From Carallia brachiata (Eukaryota > Streptophyta > Magnoliopsida > Malpighiales > Rhizophoraceae), in NCBI GenBank assembly GCA_021464245.1, contig JADCRB010000025.1:248001-312000 (forward strand): DNA of 64,000 nt. The letters are read 5' to 3'. The translations under genes and the position numbers were made by a program. The notes under the pieces are model-generated. The model saw only the letters and a program-made list of their open reading frames with translations, had not been told where the DNA came from and searched no databases. Positions 1 to 11,807 of this stretch are shown here, piece by piece; positions within the stretch are counted from its first letter, which is position 1, and each line of letters starts with the position of its first letter.

Positions 1-1452
1 TATTTTTGTTAACAAAAAAAAAAAAGTTATTTTATTTATTGGTATTAGGAAAAGAGAGAAATCAAAGCAAAACGAGGTTGTTTTTGGAGGCGTTAGGGTA
101 TGGTTTGATGCACATAAATCGCGTATGCCATATCTTCTCAGTAATCAACCCAACACTAATAACAGCTTTATGTACAATTATCCTAAAATTCCTTTGATCA
201 CCCTAGAGATTATGATTACCTTCATTTATTGTGGGGAAATTGATAAAATGTCAATTCAGTCCATAATGCTTTTATATTTGTGAAATCTAGACATTTATGA
301 AATGCAGGAAAGAATCAAATATACATAACTTATTTTATTTTTTGAAAAAAAAAAAAAAGACTATTTTCAAAGTAAATTGTAAGACTCACCCTTTATACAA
401 GACTTGCTATTAATGCAATTAATCCCCTAGTGGTTTCGGACAATTAAAACACACCAAAAGAAAAACGAAAGGAAGGTACAACGCTTTAGAAAAGCAAAAA
501 AAGACCTAGTACCACTTGTTATCCAAACTTATTTAAGTGAACATTTTGTCGACTAAGTGGCATAAAGTATAGGTTCGTATGCCTAGTGGCTTTCATTATT
601 GGCTTCTTGCGTAGCCACCATCTTCTCTTAGGTTCAAGGAATCCATTACAAGCAACCATGTGGATGTTACTGTTAGTGGGACAAATTAATATAAAAAATT
701 CAAACTGTAATTTAGGCATGTTTCGAGTTTCGATCTCCAAAAAAAAAAAAGGGAAAAGCTTGTGGGTAGAAGACACCTGCATGCCCCATGCAGCACTTAG
801 ACAATATTTGGATTTTTTTTTTTATTGCTCATATTATTATGTGATTAATGATTGACCACACAGTAAGATTAGTCATTTTGTAAACTATTGATTAGTTAAG
901 TAAGAAAAATGTTGCTCCGAACTTCCAATATAACTGATCGAAATATTTATTAAAAATTTTTAATATTGTGTTTGATATCTATATTTTTCTTTATCGGACA
1001 TTTTGCCTTTTCTTTAAAAAAAAAAAATTGCTCCATGATTGAAAGAAACTATTTGGGGGATAAGAACAAAAATAAGTGGAATTTCAGTTGGAAAAAATTG
1101 ACTTGAAAGGGACGTTGAATAAGAAACCTCCCTTTTTTTTTTTTTGTTTTTGCAACGTGGAAAATGAGATGTCCAATACTAGATGCTTTAGGTGAACATT
1201 TATATGGACGCCTTTAGCCTTGTTTCTGGCTCAAAAAAGATGGGCGGCCACAACAGTTGACACTGGGGCCTGGGCCCAAATTTAAGGTTAATTGACCTAT
1301 CCTCTCCCTTTTTATTTATTTATTTTTTGTTAAAAAGCTTTTCTGATCAGAAAAAAGAAAAACAATATAAACTCTCTAATTTCAATAGAAGATTATCAAC
1401 AATCATCCCCCAATATTAACTTTGTTTGCATATATGTATTTTTTGCATTCAC

Positions 1453-1478
1453 ATATATATATATATATATATATATAT
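1453..1478. repeat. (AT)n microsatellite
   Basis: Uninterrupted AT dinucleotide run of about 13 units, the first of three in the 2 kb upstream of the kinase gene. Confidence 0.95.
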
Positions 1479-2835
1479 CCTAAATTGATCAAATATTTGT
1501 TTCTGCTTGTAAGTTGTAATCCAAAATTTCTTAATTTTTCGCATTTAACTCATTATATGAATTATTATTATTATTTAATGCCCAACATAATTCTATAAGT
1601 TCATAATTCACATGATAATATCAAAATAATACAAAAAATTAATTTTATTATATAACTCACGATACTTCGAACAACAATACACCTTGCATAGTAAATAATT
1701 GCTGTTTGCCTTCCGCTTGCTAGGATCTTATCATTTAAGTTTCCCCAATCCTTTTTGTCTCATATAATCATTGATGGCAACACAAAAGACCAATTCAGCT
1801 GACAAAATCAATATTAAAGTTCACAACCAGGCCCATAATTAAAAGATAAAAGCCGTGCACCTCTAAACTTGTATGGTGGCGAGTACATTGAGCTAGGCTT
1901 GATTTGAGGCAATGCTCGGTTGCATCAAATGTCAAGCTTGACGTGCTACATTTCAAGCTTTGTTTGTTTGTTTGTTTGTTTGTTTTTTATTTTATGGTCA
2001 GGTTACATCCTTGGATTATCGTGCGCATCCCAAATTATGTCCAATTGCTTAATGCCTTAAGCACTACAAACAAATTATCCACCTCGAGAAAGAACCTTTT
2101 TAGTATACAATAGTATTTCTAATAGAACATATAACTTTTGTATTATGATAAAATGACTTTATCGTTATATCAAAACTCATTTTTTTTTTGTTATACACTT
2201 AAAAATTATAAAAATTTCGAAGCATTATAGTTTTGTTACGAAAGTTTTGGTCAACAAGATGGAAGATAATTTAGATACACTTATGAAATTAGACTAATGA
2301 AAAACACTCAAAGTCAGTTTTTCATTAACAATAGAAAGAAACAAATAGCAGAAGAAGCCATAAAAACGTCACTCAACACACCCAACCACCAGATGCCCTT
2401 TGTAACATGCTGCCAACTCCATTATCCTAGGCCCCACCACCCCCACCCTTGTGCTTGGCTCAATCTCATGCAGTTTCTGTCTCAAACTTTCTTCTATTTA
2501 ATTCCTCTTCCTTCATGTAAAAAGTGTAAACCACTAATTATAGCAGAGATCCTCACACCTCTCTTCTTAAATCTTAACAAAAAAAACAAACACTTCGCAC
2601 TTTGCTTTGCAGTTTCTGTTCTCTACAAGAACACTCCCAAATTAAAAAAAAAAAAAAAAGAAATTTCCACTCTTTTCACAAGCTTAAAAGTCTTGCTAGC
2701 TTTCTGGGAATTTCTCTTACCTCCCACAAATGATTCCAACAGAGGGTGGCCACAGATTCTTCAAATTCAGAAACCCATCACTCTCTAACATATCCCATCA
2801 CTTTTGCATAATTTCTTTCCCCTGAGCTGCCTTGT

Positions 2836-2864
<29 letters not shown>
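2836..2864. repeat. (TA)n microsatellite
   Basis: Uninterrupted TA run of about 14 units followed by a short CT stretch, roughly 570 bp upstream of the kinase ATG. Confidence 0.95.
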
Positions 2865-2868
<4 letters not shown>

Positions 2869-3300
2869 CTAAGAATATCTGCCTGTATTGTCCTTGTTTG
2901 CAAACAATATTTGCTTTCCAGCCCCACCAAAACACCTTATCCTAAGGGGACAAAAATTTTCAGAATATCAACTTTTCAAGAAAGGCATATCCTGTGATAG
3001 TTAACATTTTCTCTTCCATTTCCGTACTATTTTTTTTTCCTCTTTTTTTCAAAAAAAAATTCTACAAGCTAGCCCTCCAAAATATTATTATTATTTTTTT
3101 TTTTGGTGGTGTTTCCTACTCCAAATGGTTGCCAAGGCATACGACTTCTCACGTGCGGTTGTGGAAATGGCTTGGATCATGCTGTGGATTGACTACTCAA
3201 GGCTTTTCTGGATCCTCTTTGGTGTCTTCTCTTATGAAAATCATGAAGGAAAGCCTCGGATTTAGAACACTCCGCTTACATATAAAGCCATCTTTTTGAG

Positions 3301-3325
3301 ATATATATATATATATATATATATA
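3301..3325. repeat. (AT)n microsatellite next to the WNK start
   Basis: AT run of about 12 units ending 85 bp before the predicted ATG, so it lies in the promoter or the 5' untranslated leader. Its length should be polymorphic. Confidence 0.9.
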
Positions 3326-3409
3326 GATAATATTCCAATAGTATAAAGTTGAAAAGTTCTGAATTCCCACAAAAGTCTGCAATCAAGTTGAAGTTTAGAT
3401 AGCTTAAAT

Positions 3410-6400
3410 ATGCATAGAAAGCAAGTTGGACACCACTCCCATGAAGCAAACACCGAGCTTGGATACCTTGAAACTGATCCTACGGGCCGGTACGGCAGGG
3501 TAAGTTTTTGCAGTCTATTGATTCCATTTGCTATGATTTTTTGCTAGCTAGATGCAAATTTGCATGCATTTCTACCTGGAAAATATAGTTTGTGAAATAT
3601 TTAGTCCCTTTTAGATGCAACAATTCTCGTGTTTAGCACATGAAAGAAGGTTTTCTCAAGTGTTCTTTATTGTTATAATTGCTGATATGCTGTTATATAG
3701 TTTTGTTTGCATTGCTGAAATCTTCGTTAATTGGGATTCCAATTATTTTGATTGTTTCTAGGGCCTGCATGCCTTTTTAGTTTATCCTGACATAGGTAGA
3801 AACAATCTAATGGTAATTTGCTGATGTCACAGCACACAAGTTCTTGAAAAACTTGAGAACCCGGAAACTTGAAACAGCTTTCTAGCTTTAAAAGCTTACT
3901 CAGAAGATCAATAAAAAAAATGAAAATAATTAATGATGGATATGAATATTAATTAATAGCTGATTCAACTTTGAAGATTCAAATAATATTATAAGAGACC
4001 TTGATATACTTTTTTTATTCATATCCCTGCGCATCTCTCTCAGGTCCAGCACATTTAAGGACTTTACTGGGCTGGACTTGCTTATGTTTAGTTGGGAAAG
4101 TCACCGTCCTCCCTTATTATAAATAGTCAAATTTTGGTCATTTTCAGGGCCTTGATGACATGTGATATATTTTGTTTATATCAATGATTAGGTTATTTTT
4201 ATCACACTACAGGTGGTATCAGAAAAACTGATCTGTTATAATATAATTTCTATGCATAATGTAAATAAAATTTTTCCACGCTTGGATAACTGCTGTCCTT
4301 CATATGTGGAAGTTTGAAATAAAAACTTTTGGAATGACATCAAAGGCTCCAATTTGTGGAAGTAAGGTGCAAATGTGGTTTACGAAGAAATAAAATTTGA
4401 AAGTATTTTTTGATCATTTAACTGAAAGGGGTCTGCTTTATGGTATAGGAACTCTCTTAGAAAATCCCTCTATTGAAGAGGAGGTGAAAAGTATGCTTGA
4501 AATTCCAATAAAAAGTGGAAGTTCAAAAATAAAAAGCAGAAGTTCAATAACTTTGTTTTTGAGCAACTTTTTTACTAAGAAACAGGGCTGAACATGTAAA
4601 TTTTTTAAGGTTTATGAATGATGAAGTTTGTGTACTGATGCATAATCTCTAATGTTAATCTTAAATGTGTTTGTGAGCAAGTGGAAATTCTTGTCAAAGA
4701 GGAACAGAAAGAGAACCAACTGAACTTGCAGTGACTATAGAGTGTCACAAATGAATAAAATGAGAAGTGGATTAACGGCTGGTTTTGAGAAATGTATAAG
4801 GAACTTAAGGCAACACCAGGAAAGGCCAGCTGACATAGAGCAGGATAATGCTGTTTAATTACTTATGATGGTCAAAATAATTTTGTAAGTGATCAAAATC
4901 GCTTGAGCCTTTTTAAGTTGAATTTCTCTGATTAAAGCATTTGTTCATCCCAAATCCATATTTTTACATTGTTTATCATCATAACTGGAGAATGCAAACT
5001 TGCATTCACTCACGTTTAACGTGGATGGTTTGGTTTTTTTGGTTACATGACTGGTTATTTGATCAGTGGGATCAGCAAAAAAAGATGGATTGGTTGTAAT
5101 GAGATGAATCATGTTTTACATGAACAGTTTGATGAAGTTCTCGGCAAAGGAGCAATGAAAACAGTATACAAGGCAATTGATGAACTACTTGGAATGGAGG
5201 TAGCCTGGAACCAGATCAAGCTCAATGAGGTTCTTCAAAAACCTGAGGATTTAGAGCGGTTGTACTCCGAGGTTCACCTTCTCAGCACCCTCAATCATGA
5301 CTCTATCATACGTTTCTACACCTCCTGGATTGATATTCATCGAAAGACCTTCAATTTCATCACTGAAATGTTCACGTCCGGAACTCTCAGAGTGTAAGTT
5401 TGTTCTCAGCTCAGCTCTGAGTTTTTAACTATTCTGATATGTTAATTCAGTTGTGCACATAAATGATTCAAGCAATAATAATTCAGTTGTGCCAAAAAGA
5501 ACCAGTTATGCTATCCAGACATTCTTGTAGCATTAGTAGAAAGAAATATCGCTTGATAGAGCAACATTCTCTGGGTACTGGGGTAGTAATATAAATTGAT
5601 TCATCGAAAACTGAAACTTCCCAGATTTGGTTTCAGAATAAATTCTTTCAGCTGCTGTTTCTTATGTTGCAATGAAAAGGCGAGCAAGTGTCTATCATTA
5701 TGCAGGTACATGAAGAAATATAGGCAAGTGGACATCCGAGCCATTAAGAGCTGGGCTCGACAAATATTACGTGGGCTTGTGTATCTACATGGCCATGATC
5801 CTCCAGTAATTCATAGAGACCTAAAATGTGACAATATCTTTGTCAATGGCCATCTTGGGCAAGTGAAAATTGGTGATCTGGGCCTTGCAGCAATTCTTCG
5901 AGATTCGAAATCAGCTCACAGTGTCATAGGTACTTGTGTCTTTGTTACCTCAAACAGAAATACAATATGGTAATTTGTACCAACATTTGTCACAATCATA
6001 AGTTGCTAAATATTTGCAGGCACCCCAGAGTTCATGGCACCGGAATTATATGAAGAAGATTACAATGAATTAGTTGATGTCTACTCATTTGGCATGTGTC
6101 TTTTGGAGATGCTTACATCTGAATATCCCTACAGCGAATGTACTAATCCAGCCCAAATTTACAAGAAAGTCACCTCGGTAAAGCTTAGTTTTGGTGTCTG
6201 TTTTATTTTTGTTGATTGGCCAGAGTCATCCTCATAAGAATTTTGCTATGCAGGGAAAGCTTCCGATGGCCTTCTACAGAATTCAAGACTTTGAAGCACA
6301 GAAATTTATTGGAAAATGTTTAGTGTCTGCTTCGAAGAGATTATCAGCAAAAGATCTACTGCTCGATCCATTTCTCACATCGGATGGAGCTGAACTACCA

Positions 6401-8181
6401 TTCTTAGACGGCTTGGAAGTCTGAAACCATTTTTGAACGAAAGGGAAATGGAGAAATTGCAATTGAATGATGATCCACAAAGGACAGATATGACAATAAC
6501 AGGAAAGCTGAATCCTGATGATACCATCTTTCTGAAGGTGCAAATTGCTAATAAAGATGGTATGCCTCTGCTTCTCCCTTCCTGTGCTCATCTCATTCTT
6601 CTGCTGGCTGAATTTTGTGACGCGTCAACAAACATTATTAGCTTGTGAAAAGATTATTCATTTATATTCTTAGTTATCTGTGCACCTACATATTACGTAT
6701 GATATTTTAAAAAATAAAAATCAAAACTTAATTTCATAGCAGGAATCAATGTTCAAGTCTAATGGATCTTAATTGCAAAATATAGACAAGTACAATCTGC
6801 CTTGTGCAGATATGGCTTGATATACTTTGGTGGTGGCTACGTTGGATGGTTGATAAGCCTTTGTCTCACCATAGAATCAAGGGAGAGTTATCTTGATGTT
6901 GAGAATTATTGCCAAAATTTCCATTGTTGAGTATGGGAAGGAAAGTGAAATGTCATAGATGGTTTTCATCTGATGATCAAAGATTCTCCACTTGCAATGT
7001 CCTGCAGGTTTATCTAGAAACATCTACTTCCCTTTTGACATTATACATGACACACCAATGGATGTTGCAATGGAGATGGTCAAGGAGCTAGAAATAGATG
7101 ATTGGGAGCCACATGAAATTGCTGAAATGATTGATGGAGAGATCGCGGCTCTAGCACCAAACTGGAAGAAATGGGACTTGCCTCATATTGAAGCCTATCA
7201 TACATTTGATTACCAAAAAGATGATGGACATGACAATCCTTTCCACTCTCACTCCTCAGGTTCATCGTCTCAAGCATCGTTATCAGAGTTAATGACCCAT
7301 TGCCTCCAAGGTATGCCTGATTTTCTTCATCATTGTTGTGATGTTGGCTTTGAAACCAGTTGCATTGTTACTGTTAGAATCACCCCATGGCTCACCAATC
7401 AAAACCCAATCAGTGGTTACTGGCCTCGGTTTTACCTATATTTGAATCCAAGGTTTGAAATTAGTATATTTATCAATTATCAAACAAATAAAAAGATTTT
7501 TTTTTAATCCTGGCCAGTTTATGCTCCACTGCAAGGCTAGGCATTCTAACAAGCCTAACTTGGTGGGACAGTAGATATCTAATGATTGTCTGTGAGGAAT
7601 GAGGTGAAAGCAGGCACTTTGATTTATTACACTTAGTAGTTACTTCCAGGCAAGCATGTTGGGCATTATGATTAACGCTTAAAAATCAGAATGCCAATTG
7701 GTTGCTGCAGATGATTTGTTTGACGATACCAGTTCTCAAAGCTCTTCACACTCAGGATCATATTCCAACGTGAATTACATTTCTGGTGACGAGCACGGCA
7801 TTCAATGTGAACTCAACGAGGAGGGATAAACTTCCTGTTACAAGGATTCCCAATGTGACGAGATTTCGTCCTCAAGACAACTCAAGTTCTCATATTGGTG
7901 AGGCAATTGCTAGAGATGCCTACAAACACTGCAATGTTTTGCTGGAGTCACAGTATAGAGCTTCTAGCTCTAAAAGCAGAAGGGTGAAGGACAGCCGCAG
8001 ATTAACAAGGAACCAGTCCCTAATAGATGTCCGCAGCCAGCTGCTGCACCGGTCATTGGTTGAAGAAGTGAACAAGAGACGAATGTTCAAGACAGTAGGA
8101 TCTGTGGAAAATATTGGTTTCCAAGCGCCTCCTGGTGTTTCTAACAATGCATCACAGCGGACTTGGAATGGAAGAAACTAA
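3410..8181 (+). CDS. WNK4: WNK4-like serine/threonine kinase, seven exons, reading frame broken twice
   Basis: Inferred exons are 3410-3499, 5128-5393, 5706-5929, 6020-6177, 6254-6559, 7008-7310 and 7711-8181, all with GT-AG borders and matching phases. Exon 1 gives the plant WNK start ending TDPTGRYGR. Exon 2 begins [16 protein letters not shown], where the Lys inside the glycine loop replaces the usual subdomain II Lys, the defining WNK feature. Later motifs are [16 protein letters not shown] in place of DFG, and GTPEFMAPE. Exons 5-7 encode the C-terminal region with [16 protein letters not shown] and a Ser-rich tail. In exon 5 the kinase frame stops at 6422 (TGA), while the family sequence resumes one frame over from about 6424. 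In exon 7 the frame stops at 7827 (TAA), while family-like sequence continues in another frame to 8181. As written, the product ends just after the kinase domain. It is either a recent pseudogene or carries assembly indels. Plant WNKs act in osmotic, flowering-time and circadian signalling. Assignment to WNK4 rather than WNK5 rests on the tail motifs as I remember them. Confidence 0.88.
3500..5127 (+). other. Intron 1 of the WNK4-like gene
   Basis: The donor GTAAGT follows the codon for the last Arg of YGR, and the acceptor AG precedes FDEVLGKG. The intron is 1.6 kb. It holds a 64-codon open frame at 4397-4591 that I cannot match to any family, and otherwise nothing I recognise. Confidence 0.8.
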
Positions 8182-8458
8182 ATAGTAGATCTGCTACAAA
8201 TCAGCAGTGATTAAGCAAGCAGAATGATGATATTGCTCCATAAGGATGACAGAAGGGAATTGCTTGAACTACCGTCTATTGTGTTTTGTGGCTAGTTCAT
8301 GAGTCCCCTTCCAGCTTCAGGTACAATGAGTGGTCGCCCACGGAAGCTGCATTGATTATCCAATTAAGCAAGAAGTAGAGTCTACATAGATTTCAGTGTA
8401 AATATGTATGAGTACAGTATTAATGCAGTGTGTGCTGCTTAAACTAAAGCCCACTTAA

Positions 8459-8464
8459 AATAAA
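8459..8464 (+). terminator. Putative poly(A) signal of the WNK4-like gene
   Basis: An AATAAA hexamer about 280 bp after the last stop codon, at a usual distance for a plant 3' untranslated region. The cleavage site is not visible. Confidence 0.45.
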
Positions 8465-10637
8465 TGAGCAGAGATCAAAGACCTGTGTTTTTGCTACAAG
8501 CAAATTACGTTTCATACTTGCATCCTATTATGTTCTGAGGTGTGAGACTGGAAAGCATAATACTGATATTTTTACTTTTTTATTACTTTTCATACTTGGC
8601 ACATGTTGATATTGTTTCTTTACCGAAAGCGCTGAAAAGTTAATCATGAGCTTCGAATTGGAGGGAAAACTTTTGTTCTTTCATCCTTGTGGCATGTCTG
8701 GATGTGAATGTGGATGTGCATTTCAGGCTTCAATATTATTAAAGTAACATTTACGAAATATGTCAAGGATGCATAAGCTGTTATTTATTATAGTGTGTCC
8801 ATGATGAGGCAAGATTGCCGATACCAAATCATGCAAACCAGCATGCTGTATTTTTAAAGTGCATCATTGGAAAGAACAAAACTGTTGAGATCTGTACTCA
8901 AAAATTGTGGTCATAAAGAATTTTAGTGATTCTTTTCTGAATCATGATGCTCCTCACCTTTTTCCCATTCTACAATTTTGCTTTGCTTTATTTTACTTGA
9001 GGTTTCTGACTTTCATACACATTGGGATGACAGCCAAAAAGTCATCTCTTGGTTTTAATTTGATTCCAACAGGATGATAAACTGAGATGTGATGGAGATG
9101 TTGGAAAATTTATGTCAGCAAGTTTGTGAAACTAATAAGTCCTGAAAGGAGCATTTGCATAAAAAGAGACTTATTAGGTGCAATGCTGTGGATAAGGTTC
9201 TCAAAGGGTCAATATCCATTTAATTACTCCCCATTACATGGTCCTCTTTGCTTTCTTCTACATACCTAGTGTGTACAATATTGTGGTCCTTGCAGGAAGA
9301 TAACTGTAAGGCTATGTCAGTGGGTACATTGCCTCAGCCATTGTAGATTCTCTCTCTCACATATTTAAATTTTGGAAGGCCTCAATATATCAAATATGTT
9401 TGGTTTTAACCAAAGTAACAGTGCTACTTTGGCTTCTGGAAGCCGAAAAGCTGAGCTAGGCATTACCAACTTATTTTAGTCTTTCGATTCCAGTGTTTTT
9501 GCATGATCACTGTTACATGGTAAAATTGTATACAAACCTGATTGCTGCTGGAGCTATAATTGATTCTTTTATGCTGATCAAGCAAGTTAAACACTAAAAA
9601 GGACCACAGTTCATTTTGAAATAAATGGGATATTTCACCTTAACCTGTTCATAAACGAGGTATCTCTTATAAAAAAAAAAAAAGCATAAAATTTGTATTT
9701 GACATTGGAAAATGCTGATTCTGGTGATCCTCAACATCAGCCAGGAAGCTCCAAGTAAAAGGAAAAAGGCAATACATGCTTGCAGTAACTAGACATTAAA
9801 CCATCATTCTCAACATGCTAAAAGTTCCTGAGATTGAAACTCATCAGTGCAGATGGCGATTTTAGATGCCTGGCAAGGAGGATGAGCACAACCATGAATC
9901 ATATAGGAAGCCACCTTAATATGTAACAATCTCAAAGAAATCCTGCAGGGGCACTTTTTGTGGTTCTGTTTCACTGTATCTTGCATCTGAACCAACCAAG
10001 TTTTTCTGAGAGTTACAATAATTGTCACATAAATGAAAATATCAGTCGTACTATAGTATCACTCTTTTTGTCAATTCATTGGCTATTAAAAAAAGGGATG
10101 CAAATTGATTGTTATTTTTAAGGTTAAAGTTTCGTCTATGCCATTAAGTTATGGAGTTCATGCTATTTCATCTGACAAATCATCAACGCAGACAAAAATG
10201 GAGATTTGCAATCAGGAAGACAACTACAGGAAATTTTATTAATATTGCCAAACATTACACCTCTTGGCGGCTTAATAAGCTATCTTCAAAGCAAAAAACT
10301 GAAGATTAGATAAACTCCCTTGCATTTGGCTTACTTGCAGAAGGTGCAGCACAGATAAATCACAGTTCTTATTAAGCATTGATCGAAAATTTAAGTATTA
10401 AAAAGTACGTATTGCTGATGTACCCTATTCAACTCAAATTCTTGGGACATCAACAATAAAAGAGAAAAGCTCCACTGGGCCACTGTGTGTAGGCTTGAGC
10501 CAATCACTCATCTGGTCCGCAGGCATGGGTAAGGCTCCTAATGATAAGGTAGAGAGAGACAGAGAAAGAAGTGAAACATTTTAGGTGAACCAGTAGCGTA
10601 GAACACTATATATATGCTTCTGAAAATCAAAGAGAAT
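8465..10637. other. Intergenic region between convergent WNK4-like and OFP genes
   Basis: I find no gene. The two flanking genes point toward each other, so both 3' untranslated regions should end here. The sequence is fairly complex and not strongly repetitive apart from one 13-base A-run near 9670. Confidence 0.55.
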
Positions 10638-11807
10638 TTACAACCGAAGGTATGCCATGTCAAACCAGATTTTCTCAAAGGCCTTGACTATGACACCATG
10701 ATACTCATTTGAATTGAGTGAAAGATAACAAGCTAAAAGGTCTTCCAAATCCTTTGATGACCCCATTTTTTTCTCGACAATCATCTCCATCATCGATTCC
10801 TCAAAGTCTCTCTGAGGATCAACTGAGGACTTAACCACTGCAAGGCTCTCAGAAAGGGTCTTGTTTGTGGATAATGACACACCCTTTCGGGCATAAGCCC
10901 GAATTTTCCTTCTAGAAATTTTTGGGGAATTGGATCGGAGTCTTATTCCCTTAGATTTTGCAAAGAACCTTCGTGTGGCATGCTTGGTGTTTTGCTCTTC
11001 GTTTGCCTCCTTGACAATCTTGACAGAGAGAGAGCTACGTGCTTTTGTCTTCTCCAATTTTGATGAATATCTTTTGACCTTGACAACTTCAGTGATCTTG
11101 TGACCAAAGTTTTCTAGCTTGGTCGATATACGAGGAAGCTTTGGCCCAGGAATCGTGCCAAAACCATCAACAACCTTCTTAATTTTCCTCTGACAGGATT
11201 CATCATTCACATCAATGACAATATCTGTACTTGAAGGACTAACTTTACAGTTACTGAAGCTTGAAAATGATGCTACTTGATGGTCAAATGAGCCGGGAAA
11301 GACAATGCGATCATCTTCTTCTGATTCAGATAGCATGGACTCATCGAAGTGGGGCTCTGGTGAGCTCTCCAGGGAAGAGCTAGAGTTGCCTGTAAAGTAA
11401 ACTGGATTAAATTCAGTCCACACCGAGTTAACTGATGCATGAAAGCTACAATCTGTAGAGAATGATGAGGAGACAAGCTTAGGAGAGGGCCTGTAAATGG
11501 TTTTCCTTTTGCTTCTTTCCCTGGATGATTGTCTTGGTGGATCAGGAAATAGATCATCTGATTCTTCATCCAGATGTATTCGTGAGTTGCAGCATTTGTC
11601 AGCTATGCCAGATTCTGAGTGATAGTAGTAGGAATATTTTTGCTGAGGAACATCGGACTTTCTTGATGCTGTATTTTCTGAGGGTGGCGTTTTCTTCAGA
11701 GGTTGAGAGGTATATTGATTTCTGCTTCTGCTCATGTCCTTGAGCTTGTAAAACCATGCATTTGGTATCATATCTGACAGTCTGAACCTGTAATTCCCCC
11801 TCTTCAT
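10638..11807 (-). CDS. OVATE family transcriptional repressor (OFP1/2/3-type)
   Basis: Single-exon frame of 389 residues. I start it at the ATG giving MKRGNYRFRLSDMIPNAWFY, because this N-terminus is the conserved OFP nuclear/DNA-binding-like segment; the same frame stays open 28 codons further upstream without a conserved start. The middle is Ser-rich and basic (about residues 60-310), with an acidic ESEEDD patch. The C-terminus carries the OVATE domain, with DFEESMMEMIVEKKMG, LLACYLSLNS and IVKAFEKIW over the last 60 residues. OFPs repress transcription with KNOX and BELL homeodomain partners and with TRM proteins, controlling cell elongation and organ shape. The length fits the larger OFP1-4 clade. 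The gene is undamaged. Its neighbour is a decayed OFP17-like copy, matching the OFP2/OFP17 pairing in Arabidopsis. Confidence 0.9.
   Translation of the reverse strand: MKRGNYRFRLSDMIPNAWFYKLKDMSRSRNQYTSQPLKKTPPSENTASRKSDVPQQKYSYYYHSESGIADKCCNSRIHLDEESDDLFPDPPRQSSRERSKRKTIYRPSPKLVSSSFSTDCSFHASVNSVWTEFNPVYFTGNSSSSLESSPEPHFDESMLSESEEDDRIVFPGSFDHQVASFSSFSNCKVSPSSTDIVIDVNDESCQRKIKKVVDGFGTIPGPKLPRISTKLENFGHKITEVVKVKRYSSKLEKTKARSSLSVKIVKEANEEQNTKHATRRFFAKSKGIRLRSNSPKISRRKIRAYARKGVSLSTNKTLSESLAVVKSSVDPQRDFEESMMEMIVEKKMGSSKDLEDLLACYLSLNSNEYHGVIVKAFEKIWFDMAYLRL

Larger units (their letters stand above)
1..3409. other. Upstream intergenic region and promoter side of the WNK4-like gene
   Basis: This stretch is AT-rich with many A or T homopolymers, and I see no conserved coding sequence in either strand. 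The short open frames that exist are low complexity and unsupported. The part from about 2880 to 3409 is probably the promoter and 5' leader of the downstream kinase gene. Three (AT)n microsatellites lie here. The transcription start cannot be placed from sequence alone. Confidence 0.6.

Noticed and set aside
4397..4591. 64-codon open frame inside WNK intron 1
   Set aside because: No recognised domain, and the flanking frames have stops; it lies within a well-supported intron.
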